A stretch of DNA of 64,000 bases from Bacteroides ilei. Lineage in GTDB: Bacteria > Bacteroidota > Bacteroidia > Bacteroidales > Bacteroidaceae. Positions 7,903-17,145 of the stretch are shown here, in pieces; position 1 is the first letter of the stretch; every line of letters begins with the position of its first letter. The stretch spans positions 2,628,590 to 2,692,589 of the forward strand of contig NZ_LT635801.1 of the NCBI RefSeq assembly GCF_900128495.1, written 5' to 3'. A model generated the notes under the pieces. The model was not told the origin of the DNA. It did not search any database and saw nothing but the letters and a program-made list of their open reading frames with translations. Made by a program: the position numbers and the translations under genes.

Positions 7903-10005
7903 ATGGGAAACAAAGGAATAGTATTGGGGTGTCTGGGAATGTTCGCCTTCCTGTTTGGAGGTATACAGGCTAAGGCCGATATTGTGGAACAGCAGAAGCC
8001 GTGGTCGGTGAGAATGGCCGAATCGGAAATGGTGCGCTGGCCGGAGTCCTGGCAGCTGGATTTCCAGCCTGCATTGAAGTGGGATTATTGTCACGGGTTG
8101 GAACTGGGGGCTATGCTCGATGTCTATGACCGGTATGGTGATTCTAAGTTTTTTGATTATGCAGTGGCCTATGCCGATACGATGGTAAATGCCGACGGAA
8201 CGGTAAAGAAATACAAGTTGGCAGATTATAGTCTCGACCGTGTAAATTCGGGAAAGATTCTGTTCCGTATTTATGAGCAGACAAAAGATAAAAAATATAA
8301 GAAGGCGCTTGATCTGTTCAGAAGTCAGTTCGACGGTCAGCCACGTAACGCCGACGGTGGATTCTGGCATAAGAAGATTTATCCGCATCAGATGTGGCTG
8401 GACGGAGTATATATGGGTGCACCTTATCTGGCGGAATATGCTTTCCGGAATAATGAGCCGGATTCTTATCAGGAGGTAATCAGGCAGATAAAGCTGGCAG
8501 CTTTACATACTTACGATCCGGAAACTGGCCTGTATCGGCATGCCTGCGATGTAAGTAAGACTGAAAAGTGGGCGGATAAGTCTACCGGGCAGTCTCTTCA
8601 TACTTGGGGGCGTGCTTTGGGATGGTATGCTATGGCCATTGTCGATGCGCTTGACTATATCCCTTTGCATGAGGAAGGGCGTGATTCGGTCCTGGCCATA
8701 TTCGACAATATAGCCAAGCAGCTCAAGAAATACCAGAGTCCGGAAGGTTTGTGGTATCAGGTGATGGACAGAAGCGGTGATGAAGGCAATTATCTGGAGT
8801 CTTCCTGTTCGTCCATGTTTGTCTATTCCTTGTTGAAAGGAATCCGCAAAGGTTATCTGCCGGCTTCATATTTTTCGGTTGCACGGAAAGGATACGAAGG
8901 GATTCTGAATGAGTTCATTAAGGTAGATGATAACGGGTTGGTGTCGATTACGAAAGCATGTGCGGTTGCGGGCCTTGGCGGCAAGGTCTATCGTTCGGGT
9001 GATTATGACTATTATATCCATGAACAGATCCGTGACAATGATCCGAAGGCTGTCGCTCCGTTTATTATGGCCTCATTGGAGTGGGAACGTTTACCGAAAG
9101 AACAGAGGCGCTTTGCGGAACCTCGCCAGTTGGTGGTGGCTCAGGACGGTTCCGGTGATTACCAGACAATAGCCGAGGCATTGGAGGCGATAAGGGCTTT
9201 TATGGACTTTGATGTGAAAATTTATGTGAAGTCCGGAATATATAAGGAGAAGCTGGTTGTTCCTTCATGGATTCAGAATGTGGAGATTATAGGTGAGGAT
9301 GTCAACAATACGGTTATCACTCATGCCGATCATGCCAATATGAACCATATGGGAACGTTCCGCACCTATACGGTTAAGGTAGAGGGAAGCCATATCACTT
9401 TCCGTAACATTACGATTGAAAACAATGCTCCCCGGTTGGGACAGGCGGTTGCCCTGCATACGGAGGGTGATTGTCTTCGTTTCATCAATTGCCGTTTTCT
9501 GGGTAATCAGGATACGGTATATACCGGAGTGGCCGGTACCCGTCTTTATTTTGACCATTGTTATATTGAAGGGACTACCGATTTTATATTCGGACCGTCT
9601 ACAGCCTGGTTCGAGGAATGTGTCATTCATAGTAAGGCCGATTCTTATGTGACTGCAGCTTCTACACCACAGAATGTCATGTATGGTTACGTGTTCAACA
9701 AATGCAGGCTGACTGCAGATGATTCTGTAAGTAAAGTTTATCTAGGACGTCCGTGGAGACCTTACGCCTATACCTTGTTTATGAATTGTGAGTTGGGTAA
9801 ACATATTGTTCCGCAAGGCTGGAACAACTGGAGGAACAAGGCTAACGAAAAGACTGCACGTTATGCAGAATTTAAGAATTCAGGAGAAGGAGCAGATTTA
9901 TCAGGACGTGTGGCTTGGTCACGGCAACTGTCTGATAAAGAAGTGTCTGAAATAAATCTAGATTCGGTCTTCTCGACAACAAGTGAATGGAATCCTTGTA
10001 AATAA
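7903..10005 (+). CDS. GH105 unsaturated rhamnogalacturonyl hydrolase-CE8 pectin methylesterase fusion
   Basis: A 700-residue exported enzyme with two catalytic modules. After a signal peptide (about 1-26) comes an alpha6/alpha6-barrel GH105 domain (about 35-400) that removes the unsaturated galacturonate left by lyases; D167 in MWLDGVYM is the likely catalytic acid. From about residue 405 a right-handed beta-helix pectin methylesterase follows (DGSGDYQTI), with the catalytic pair D537 (GNQDTVY) and D560 (TTDFIFG) and R616 in GRPWRPY. One polypeptide can therefore demethylate and trim pectic oligosaccharides, probably in the periplasm. It is followed after 111 bases by the SusC gene, with a terminator-like hairpin in between. 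Confidence 0.92.
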   Translation: MGNKGIVLGCLGMFAFLFGGIQAKADIVEQQKPWSVRMAESEMVRWPESWQLDFQPALKWDYCHGLELGAMLDVYDRYGDSKFFDYAVAYADTMVNADGTVKKYKLADYSLDRVNSGKILFRIYEQTKDKKYKKALDLFRSQFDGQPRNADGGFWHKKIYPHQMWLDGVYMGAPYLAEYAFRNNEPDSYQEVIRQIKLAALHTYDPETGLYRHACDVSKTEKWADKSTGQSLHTWGRALGWYAMAIVDALDYIPLHEEGRDSVLAIFDNIAKQLKKYQSPEGLWYQVMDRSGDEGNYLESSCSSMFVYSLLKGIRKGYLPASYFSVARKGYEGILNEFIKVDDNGLVSITKACAVAGLGGKVYRSGDYDYYIHEQIRDNDPKAVAPFIMASLEWERLPKEQRRFAEPRQLVVAQDGSGDYQTIAEALEAIRAFMDFDVKIYVKSGIYKEKLVVPSWIQNVEIIGEDVNNTVITHADHANMNHMGTFRTYTVKVEGSHITFRNITIENNAPRLGQAVALHTEGDCLRFINCRFLGNQDTVYTGVAGTRLYFDHCYIEGTTDFIFGPSTAWFEECVIHSKADSYVTAASTPQNVMYGYVFNKCRLTADDSVSKVYLGRPWRPYAYTLFMNCELGKHIVPQGWNNWRNKANEKTARYAEFKNSGEGADLSGRVAWSRQLSDKEVSEINLDSVFSTTSEWNPCK

Positions 10006-10048
10006 AAACAATTATTATATAACTAAAAACAAAAAATGCACATAGAAG

Positions 10049-10116
10049 GATGTGTTTAAAATGAACTTTGCACACTGGATTTTTTTAAATGACACTATTT
10101 TAAACACATCTTTTTT
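10049..10116 (+). terminator. Terminator/attenuator hairpin abutting the SusC start
   Basis: A 14-bp perfect stem (10049-10062 with 10097-10110) and a 34-nt loop is followed directly by six Ts (10111-10116) and then the ATG at 10117. It would reduce read-through from the GH105-CE8 gene into SusC, or act as a regulated attenuator. No conventional ribosome-binding site fits between the stem and the ATG. The loop holds GAACTTTGCAC, which somewhat resembles a -7 box. Confidence 0.7.
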
Positions 10117-13100
10117 ATGTATTATCAACAAAAACTGAGAAGAAATGTTTTGACTTTCTTGTTGGGCTTGTTTTGTCTTGTTTCTTTTGCGCAGGGACAG
10201 CAGGTTCAAGGTATCGTGAAAGACAAGACAGGAGAGCCGATGATCGGCGTAAACGTATTGGTAAAAGGTACTACAAACGGTACTATTACAGGTATTGACG
10301 GTGATTTTATTCTTACAGGAGTAAAGAAATCGGATGTATTGTCTTTTACTTATATCGGTTATAAGGGAAAAGAAGTCAAGTATGAAGGTCAGGCTACCTT
10401 AAATGTAACCATGGAAGAGGATTCCGAGACTCTGGATGAGGTTGTGGTGATCGGTTATGGTACAGTCAACAAGCGTGATTTGACTGGTGCAGTTGCTTCA
10501 GTCAGCTCAGAAAAGATTGCTGCGGTTCCGGTTTCCAGTGCGGCAGAGGCTTTGACCGGTAAACTGGCTGGTGTGAACATTACTACAACTGAAGGTTCTC
10601 CTGATGCAGAGATGAAGATACGTGTACGTGGAGGTGGATCCTTGTCGCAGGATAATTCTCCGTTATATATAGTTGATGGTTTTCCTGTATCAAGTATCAG
10701 TGATATTGCTCCGTCTGAAATTCAGAGTATTGACGTATTGAAAGATGCTTCTTCAACAGCTATCTATGGTGCCCGTGGTGCAAACGGTGTAATTATCGTG
10801 ACTACAAAGAGTGGTTCTGAAGGTAAGACTCAGGTGGATTTCAACGCTTCTTATGGATTCAAGAAGGTAACTAAGTTGGTTAAGGTGATGAGTCCTTATG
10901 ACTATGTAGCTTATCAACACGAATTGGGGTCTACGGATTATGGTAATTATCAGGATCTGGATATCTGGAAGTCGGTTGAAGGTGAAGATTTCCAGGATGA
11001 AATCTTCGGTCGTACCGGTAACCAGACTCAATATAACGTAAATGTGAGCGGCGGTAGTAAGCAGATCAAATATAATGTAAGCTACGCTCACAACGGTGAG
11101 GAAAGTATTATGTTGGGATCCGGTTACAGCAAAGATAACATCAATGCAAAGATCAATGCAGAATTGAGCAAATGGATGACATTGGATTTTAATGCTCGTA
11201 TGAGTTATACTACAATTGATGGATTGAGTGGTGGTGCCGATACAAACGAATCTAATGCTGCAAATTCAATTGTAGCCAATTCGGCCCGTTTCCGTCCTGT
11301 TGATCCGCTGACCTCCAATTCTGATGATGATGAAAATAATACAGGTACTCAGAAGGATCCGTTGGAACGTCTGCTTGCTACTTATAAGAAAAAATCTACT
11401 CTCAATCAGAATTATAACGTAGGTTTGAACTGGAAGCCATTCAAGAATATTACAATCCGTTCTGAATTCGGTTATGGATGGAAATATGAAAATACGGATC
11501 AGGTATGGTCGTCTGACGCAGTCCAGAATTCAAAACTGGGTTATAACGGTCAGCCGCAGGCAGTATTTAACCGTGATGTGACCAAGAACTGGCGTAATGC
11601 GAATACCATTACTTATGACAACAAGAAAATGTTTGGCGGACGTGACCGCTTGAATGTCCTGTTAGGTCATGAAGTAAGCAGCAGTCAGGAAACGACTTTG
11701 GAAAATACTTCTGTTGCTTTTCCTACATCTATGACTATTGATGAAGTTCTGGCCAATATGGGTGCCGGTACTGCATTGCCTAATCAGACCAATATTGGTA
11801 TTAAAGATAATATGGTATCTTTCTTTGGACGTGCGAATTATACATTGATGGATAAATATCTGATGACAGTGACAGTACGTGCCGATGGTTCCAGCAAGTT
11901 TGCTAAAGGTAATCAATGGGGTGTCTTCCCTTCTGCAGCATTGGCTTGGCGTATTTCGGATGAAGCATTCATGAAAAACACTTCCAAGTGGCTGTCTAAT
12001 CTGAAATTGCGTCTGAGTTTCGGTACAGCCGGTAATAACCGTATTAACTCAGGTTTGATGTACAGCACGTTCTCTTTGTCTGGAAACACATCGAAGGCAC
12101 CTTTCTTTGATGAAAACCGTGGATCTATGTTGGAACATGGAACTACCCTCTCTAATCCGGAGCTGAAATGGGAAACTACCATTACCCGAAATTTGGGTAT
12201 TGACTTTGGTTTCTGGAACAACCGTCTGTCGGGTTCTGTCGATGTTTATTGGAATACGACAAAAGACCTGCTTATGCAGACTGAGATTCCGTCCAATACC
12301 GGTTACAGCTATCAGTACCAGAATTTCGGTAAGACCTCGAATAAAGGTATCGAATTGTCGTTGAATGCTGTGATGCTGGATAAGAAGAATGCCAGTTTGA
12401 ATTTTAATTTCAATATTTCTTATAACAAGAACCGGATTGATGAATTGAACTCTGATAATCCGTGGCAGCAGTCTTATTCATGGGCTGGAAGTACATTGGC
12501 CAAATATGAAAACTATTGTGTGGAAGAAGGTGGTAGCCTGGGAGAAATCTGGGGGTATAAGACAAACGGTTTCTTTACAGCTTATGACCCGGTATCTAAT
12601 CCGAACGGTGAATTGGTGCTGAACGGTACCAGTTGGGCATTGAGAGACGGTATCCAGGATAACAGTAAATCAATTACCGGTGGTACTTTGTATCCGGGTG
12701 CATTGAAGTTGGTATGTGATGAGAACGGTGAACCGGTAAAACAGAGACTGGGAAATACGGTTGCTCCTGTAACCGGTGGTTTCGGTTTTGATGGAACAAT
12801 CGGTAACTTTGATTTTAACCTGTTCTTCAATTATTCGGTAGGTAACCAGATTATTAACGGTACCAAGTTGGCTTTGTCATTCTACACCGGTTCGGCCAAA
12901 GGTTATAACCTGAATAATGATTTCTCTTTGGCAAACGGCCGTTATACTTGGATTGACCCGAGTACAGGTCTGAATCTGGGACGTCCTAGTGTCAATACGA
13001 TTGAAGCTTACGGAGGTGCTGAAAATTTGATTGCACGTCTGAATGAAATCAATGCGAATGCTGCTATCTATAATCCGGCTGCAGTTTCAACTATGCAGTT

Positions 13101-13371
13101 GACAGACTATGCTGTTGAGGATGCTTCATTCCTGCGTATCAATAATATTACTGTAGGTTATACGTTGCCGAAGTCATGGGCTAAGAAAGTGTTTGCCCAA
13201 AGAATCAGAATCTATGTGACAGGCTATAACTTATACTGCATTACAAATTATTCTGGTGCAGATCCTGAAGTGGATACAAGCAGTAAGAAGAATCCGATGA
13301 ACCCGGGTGTTGACTATGCTGCATATCCGAAGAGCCGTTCATTTGTCGGTGGTATCAATGTTACATTCTAA
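10117..13371 (+). CDS. SusC-like TonB-dependent transporter (pectin locus)
   Basis: Outer-membrane beta-barrel that imports oligosaccharides, powered through TonB. The 1084-residue protein has a signal peptide (about 1-28, ending FAQGQ), a carboxypeptidase-regulatory-like domain (about 29-105), the SusC-family link DEVVVIGYGT (about 110), a plug domain and a long barrel ending in GINVTF with the usual terminal phenylalanine. It pairs with the SusD gene 29 bases downstream. An internal ATG at 10144 would shorten the signal peptide, so 10117 is kept despite the lack of a visible ribosome-binding site. The likely cargo is homogalacturonan oligosaccharides, from context. Confidence 0.93.
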   Translation: MYYQQKLRRNVLTFLLGLFCLVSFAQGQQVQGIVKDKTGEPMIGVNVLVKGTTNGTITGIDGDFILTGVKKSDVLSFTYIGYKGKEVKYEGQATLNVTMEEDSETLDEVVVIGYGTVNKRDLTGAVASVSSEKIAAVPVSSAAEALTGKLAGVNITTTEGSPDAEMKIRVRGGGSLSQDNSPLYIVDGFPVSSISDIAPSEIQSIDVLKDASSTAIYGARGANGVIIVTTKSGSEGKTQVDFNASYGFKKVTKLVKVMSPYDYVAYQHELGSTDYGNYQDLDIWKSVEGEDFQDEIFGRTGNQTQYNVNVSGGSKQIKYNVSYAHNGEESIMLGSGYSKDNINAKINAELSKWMTLDFNARMSYTTIDGLSGGADTNESNAANSIVANSARFRPVDPLTSNSDDDENNTGTQKDPLERLLATYKKKSTLNQNYNVGLNWKPFKNITIRSEFGYGWKYENTDQVWSSDAVQNSKLGYNGQPQAVFNRDVTKNWRNANTITYDNKKMFGGRDRLNVLLGHEVSSSQETTLENTSVAFPTSMTIDEVLANMGAGTALPNQTNIGIKDNMVSFFGRANYTLMDKYLMTVTVRADGSSKFAKGNQWGVFPSAALAWRISDEAFMKNTSKWLSNLKLRLSFGTAGNNRINSGLMYSTFSLSGNTSKAPFFDENRGSMLEHGTTLSNPELKWETTITRNLGIDFGFWNNRLSGSVDVYWNTTKDLLMQTEIPSNTGYSYQYQNFGKTSNKGIELSLNAVMLDKKNASLNFNFNISYNKNRIDELNSDNPWQQSYSWAGSTLAKYENYCVEEGGSLGEIWGYKTNGFFTAYDPVSNPNGELVLNGTSWALRDGIQDNSKSITGGTLYPGALKLVCDENGEPVKQRLGNTVAPVTGGFGFDGTIGNFDFNLFFNYSVGNQIINGTKLALSFYTGSAKGYNLNNDFSLANGRYTWIDPSTGLNLGRPSVNTIEAYGGAENLIARLNEINANAAIYNPAAVSTMQLTDYAVEDASFLRINNITVGYTLPKSWAKKVFAQRIRIYVTGYNLYCITNYSGADPEVDTSSKKNPMNPGVDYAAYPKSRSFVGGINVTF

Positions 13372-13400
13372 AAAACAATATTAAGTTTGGAGATTATTTT

Positions 13401-15350
13401 ATGAAAAATATAGTAAAACTGTTTATTCTGGGTGCCGGGGTCCTTTCAACAACAGCCTGCTCCGATTTTCTGGAACAGAATTCACCTTCGGACCTGACGT
13501 CTGAAACCATATCTCAGTCAAGTTATTATACAGGACTGACTGTCAATAAGATTTATGGCGACCTGACAAATGACATTACTTACTCACAGGCAATTCCTAT
13601 CATTTGGGGATTGAATTCCGATTGTGAATTGGTGGATGGCTTGGGAGATGATGCTGTCAATTCTTCCAGTGAACGTGGTAACATGAACTATAATGCGAAT
13701 CCGGGCTGGTCTAAGTTAAGTGATATGTGGACCAAGATGTATGGTGCCATAGAGAATGCTAATCTGGCTATTGACATGGTCAATAACAGCCCGTTGGTTG
13801 CGGCTGGAGGTTCTGAGGCGACTACCATGCTGCGTTATAAGGGAGAAGCCCTGACATTGCGTGCCATGCTTTATCTGGATCTGATCCGTTTCTTTGGGGA
13901 TATTCCGATGAAACTTGAACCGAGTCAGTCTGATTTGAGTAATGCATATCTGGCAAAGACCGACCGTGATGTCATCATGGACACTTTGATGGTCAATTTG
14001 AAGGAGGCCATTGAGTATCTGCCATGGGCCGGTGAAGTTTCTACATACACTACCGAACATGTAACCAAGGGTTATGCACATGCCTTGCTGGCACAGATTG
14101 CTTTGACCCGTGCGGGATGGGCCATCCGTGAAAAGGCAAAAGAAGGTTATGAAACTGCTACTTATTCGGATCCCACCTATCCAACTCAGCGTTGTGATGC
14201 CGCTACCCGTAAGGCAATGTATGAACTGGCATTGGAACATTTGAGCGCAGTAGTTTCCAATTCTACACATAATCTGAATCCGTCGTTCGAGAATGAATGG
14301 TATCTGCTGAACCAGCGTGAACTTGATCAGACTTACCGTGAAAATATCTTTGAAATACCGATGGGACTGGGTGTCAGCGGTGAATTGGGTTATACTGTCG
14401 GGGTCCGTATAAACGGTGCGAGTGCCTATTACGGTGCCAAGGGTAATTCATCCGGTAAGATGAAAGTGACTGCACCTTTGTTCTGGTCATACGACAAGAA
14501 GGACCAGCGTCGGGACATTACTTGTGCACAGGTACAGTTGAAGGAAGAGAATGGTGCTATTAAGGAAAGCTTTATCGGTAATTCTCCTTTTGCCATTTAT
14601 GTAGGGAAATGGGATGTCCGTAAGATGGATGAAGAATGGCGTCAGTCGGCTATTGCTACAGGTAATGCCAAATGGATGACCGGTATCAATGTTGTCCGTA
14701 TGCGTTATTCTCAGGTATTGCTGATGTATGCAGAAGTCATGAACGAATTGGCTGGTCCTGACGGAAGCTATAGCGGTGATGCCGGTTTGACAGCCCGTCA
14801 GGCATTGAAGGAGGTTCATTGCCGTGCGTTTGCCGATGCTGATAAGGCCGATGCCGAAGCTTATGTTAACGGAATCGCTGCAACGAAAGATGCTATGTTC
14901 GATGCTATCGTCGATGAAAATGCGTGGGAACTTGCCGGTGAAGGAGTACGTAAATTTGACCTGATCCGTTGGAATCTGCTGGCTGAGAAAATCAATGAAT
15001 TTAAAGATGCCTATGTTTCTCAGATGCAGGATGAGGTGAACGGTTATCCGGAGAAAATCTATTTCAACTATTCGGATGCTGCACAGACTACTATAGACAT
15101 GTCTAGTATCACCTGGTATGGTCTGCCTGAAGGAAAATCTGATAAAGATTATGATGACAGTAAGGATTTCTTCGGTAAAGAAAGAGTGGATGATGCTCAG
15201 AAGAATCTGAAGATAAATCTTCCTTCTATTTCCAGTGGTCTTGTGGGGGACAATGTAGAAGTTATCAACCGTTATCTGCTGCCGATCGGATCAACTACGA
15301 TTTCTGCTGCTGGCGGAGCATTGCATAATTCTTACGGATATACAGATTAA
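13401..15350 (+). CDS. SusD/RagB-like surface glycan-binding lipoprotein (pectin locus)
   Basis: A 649-residue SusD-family lipoprotein that caps the SusC barrel and captures glycan at the cell surface. The lipobox is STTACSD with the lipidated cysteine near residue 20. The body shows the SusD pattern of TPR-like helices, with the segments RAMLYLDLIRFFGDIP and RKFDLIRWN typical of the family. It directly follows its SusC partner and precedes a third surface lipoprotein. This trio is the usual core of a Bacteroidetes polysaccharide-utilisation locus. Confidence 0.93.
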   Translation: MKNIVKLFILGAGVLSTTACSDFLEQNSPSDLTSETISQSSYYTGLTVNKIYGDLTNDITYSQAIPIIWGLNSDCELVDGLGDDAVNSSSERGNMNYNANPGWSKLSDMWTKMYGAIENANLAIDMVNNSPLVAAGGSEATTMLRYKGEALTLRAMLYLDLIRFFGDIPMKLEPSQSDLSNAYLAKTDRDVIMDTLMVNLKEAIEYLPWAGEVSTYTTEHVTKGYAHALLAQIALTRAGWAIREKAKEGYETATYSDPTYPTQRCDAATRKAMYELALEHLSAVVSNSTHNLNPSFENEWYLLNQRELDQTYRENIFEIPMGLGVSGELGYTVGVRINGASAYYGAKGNSSGKMKVTAPLFWSYDKKDQRRDITCAQVQLKEENGAIKESFIGNSPFAIYVGKWDVRKMDEEWRQSAIATGNAKWMTGINVVRMRYSQVLLMYAEVMNELAGPDGSYSGDAGLTARQALKEVHCRAFADADKADAEAYVNGIAATKDAMFDAIVDENAWELAGEGVRKFDLIRWNLLAEKINEFKDAYVSQMQDEVNGYPEKIYFNYSDAAQTTIDMSSITWYGLPEGKSDKDYDDSKDFFGKERVDDAQKNLKINLPSISSGLVGDNVEVINRYLLPIGSTTISAAGGALHNSYGYTD

Positions 15351-15379
15351 TCATTGCAAATCAAATAAAGGAATAAAAG

Positions 15380-17002
15380 ATGAAAAACATTAAATATATT
15401 GCTGGTACAGGAGTTTTGATGCTTATGTCTGCATTCAGCTTCGTTTCATGTACCGATGGTAATGATTGGGATGTAGACAAATCTTACGACCGTGTATTCA
15501 GTGTGCAGGAAGACAAGATTTCTGTGTCGGAAGATGCTACTACTGCCGAGGTGTCATGGACTACTGTAACCGGTGCTACAAGTTATATCATTGAAATCAG
15601 TACCGATAGTCTTTATAACGATATTGAGATGGGTGGCTCTAATGCTGTGGTGTACGGTTCAGACAATTCAATTGTTGAAAGTCCGTATGTCATTACAGGT
15701 TTGAAGGCTGATACAAAGTATTTCTTGCGTATGAAGGCCGTAGCCGACGGCAAGCAGGATTCCAGATGGTCGTATCTGGATGACTATAGCTTTACGACAA
15801 AGACAGAGCAGATTTTTGAATCACTTTCCGGTAATGATTTGAAAGCTGAATCTGTGACTTTACGTTGGGAGGCTGGAGCCGATGTAGAACGAATCGATAT
15901 TACTGATGCCAATGGAGCGGTAGTCGTTTCTTATAACCTGTCGGCCGATGAGAAAACAGCCGGAACTGCTACAATTTCAGGTCTGACTCCGTTGACCTCT
16001 TATACAGCTACGCTGTACTTGGGTGAAACCAAACGTGGTGTACTCGAATTTACAACAACAGCACAGGTTCCAGATGCGGACTTTACATACAATTTGGCAG
16101 CAAGCGATTCGTTGAATAATGCAGTTCTGGAAGATCTGTTGGCTCAAGGTTATCAGACAGTGAATGTTACTTTGGCAGCAGGTGCCGAATATTACAATGA
16201 AGAAACTCTGGATATTCCTGACGGAATGTCTGTAACGTTCTTTGGTATGCCGGGAGATAAACAGGCTGTGGTAGGAGTCAAGAATTTCAATCTGGAAGGA
16301 ACACATGCATTTGTCAATTTTGAAAATGTTGAATTGACGGGTGAGTATGGTGAATATATCATCAATCAGGATGTTGAAGCTACGGTTGGTACCGTCAAGT
16401 TCAGTAACTGCTTTATTCATGACTTCAAGCAGTGTCCTGTCAGAATGAAGGAATCGGATGCCAAAGTGATTAATGAACTGATCTTCGAAAAATGTACGGT
16501 ATATGGTTCTACAAGCAGAACATACAGTTTGGTACATGTGGATGCCGGAAGCGGTAAGGGTACGATTCAAAATGTCCGCTTTACCCAATCTACTATCGTC
16601 TATACGGGTAAGAGTTTTGTATACAGTAAGAATACTAACTTCACTTCGCTGGTTATTGAAGATTGTACGTTAAGTAAGGTAATCGGTAGCGGTGATTATC
16701 TGTTGGATTGTGGCAGCGATTCTTACGGCCCTTCCGAAGGTGTTACCATCAAGAATACAATTCTGGGTAGTACGGCAACCGAAACGACAAAAGGTATCCG
16801 TGCTTCAGGCAATGTGACTGTTGACAATTCATACCAGACAAGTGACGTTTATTTCACAGGCAATAAATTCAGCGGACTGACGGATTATGAAGGAACAGAG
16901 GCACAGTTGTTCCAGGATCCGGCTAATTTTGACTTTACTATCATTGATAACAGCTTTGCCGGTAAAGACAATTGCGGTGATCCGCGCTGGTATAAAAAAT
17001 AA
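15380..17002 (+). CDS. Surface lipoprotein with Fn3-like and beta-helix domains (SusE-position)
   Basis: A 540-residue lipoprotein (VSCTDG, cysteine near residue 25). Residues about 40-235 contain two fibronectin type III-like folds (TSYIIEISTDSL, VTLRWEAGADVERI). Residues about 240-540 look like a right-handed parallel beta-helix of the DUF4957/DUF5123 type found beside pectinases, but no catalytic residues of a lyase are evident. Its position after SusD suggests a surface glycan-binding protein for pectin. It is 29 bases from the SusD stop and ends at a strong terminator, so it closes the susCD operon. Binding specificity is inferred. Confidence 0.8.
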   Translation: MKNIKYIAGTGVLMLMSAFSFVSCTDGNDWDVDKSYDRVFSVQEDKISVSEDATTAEVSWTTVTGATSYIIEISTDSLYNDIEMGGSNAVVYGSDNSIVESPYVITGLKADTKYFLRMKAVADGKQDSRWSYLDDYSFTTKTEQIFESLSGNDLKAESVTLRWEAGADVERIDITDANGAVVVSYNLSADEKTAGTATISGLTPLTSYTATLYLGETKRGVLEFTTTAQVPDADFTYNLAASDSLNNAVLEDLLAQGYQTVNVTLAAGAEYYNEETLDIPDGMSVTFFGMPGDKQAVVGVKNFNLEGTHAFVNFENVELTGEYGEYIINQDVEATVGTVKFSNCFIHDFKQCPVRMKESDAKVINELIFEKCTVYGSTSRTYSLVHVDAGSGKGTIQNVRFTQSTIVYTGKSFVYSKNTNFTSLVIEDCTLSKVIGSGDYLLDCGSDSYGPSEGVTIKNTILGSTATETTKGIRASGNVTVDNSYQTSDVYFTGNKFSGLTDYEGTEAQLFQDPANFDFTIIDNSFAGKDNCGDPRWYKK

Positions 17003-17030
17003 CGTATAAGGTTATTGTATTGTAATAGAA

Positions 17031-17063
17031 GGAGATATGTCTTCCTGACATATCTCCTTTTTT
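17031..17063 (+). terminator. Terminator of the susCD operon
   Basis: An 11-bp perfect stem (17031-17041 with 17047-17057) with a 5-nt loop and a six-T tail, 29 bases after the stop of the third lipoprotein gene. Confidence 0.88.
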
Positions 17064-17145
17064 AATGATTCTCTGTAGGGAGAGAAACATTTCAGATGTC
17101 TTGTCTTTACCCGATAACTATTTCCTTAATTCTATTATTAATAAT

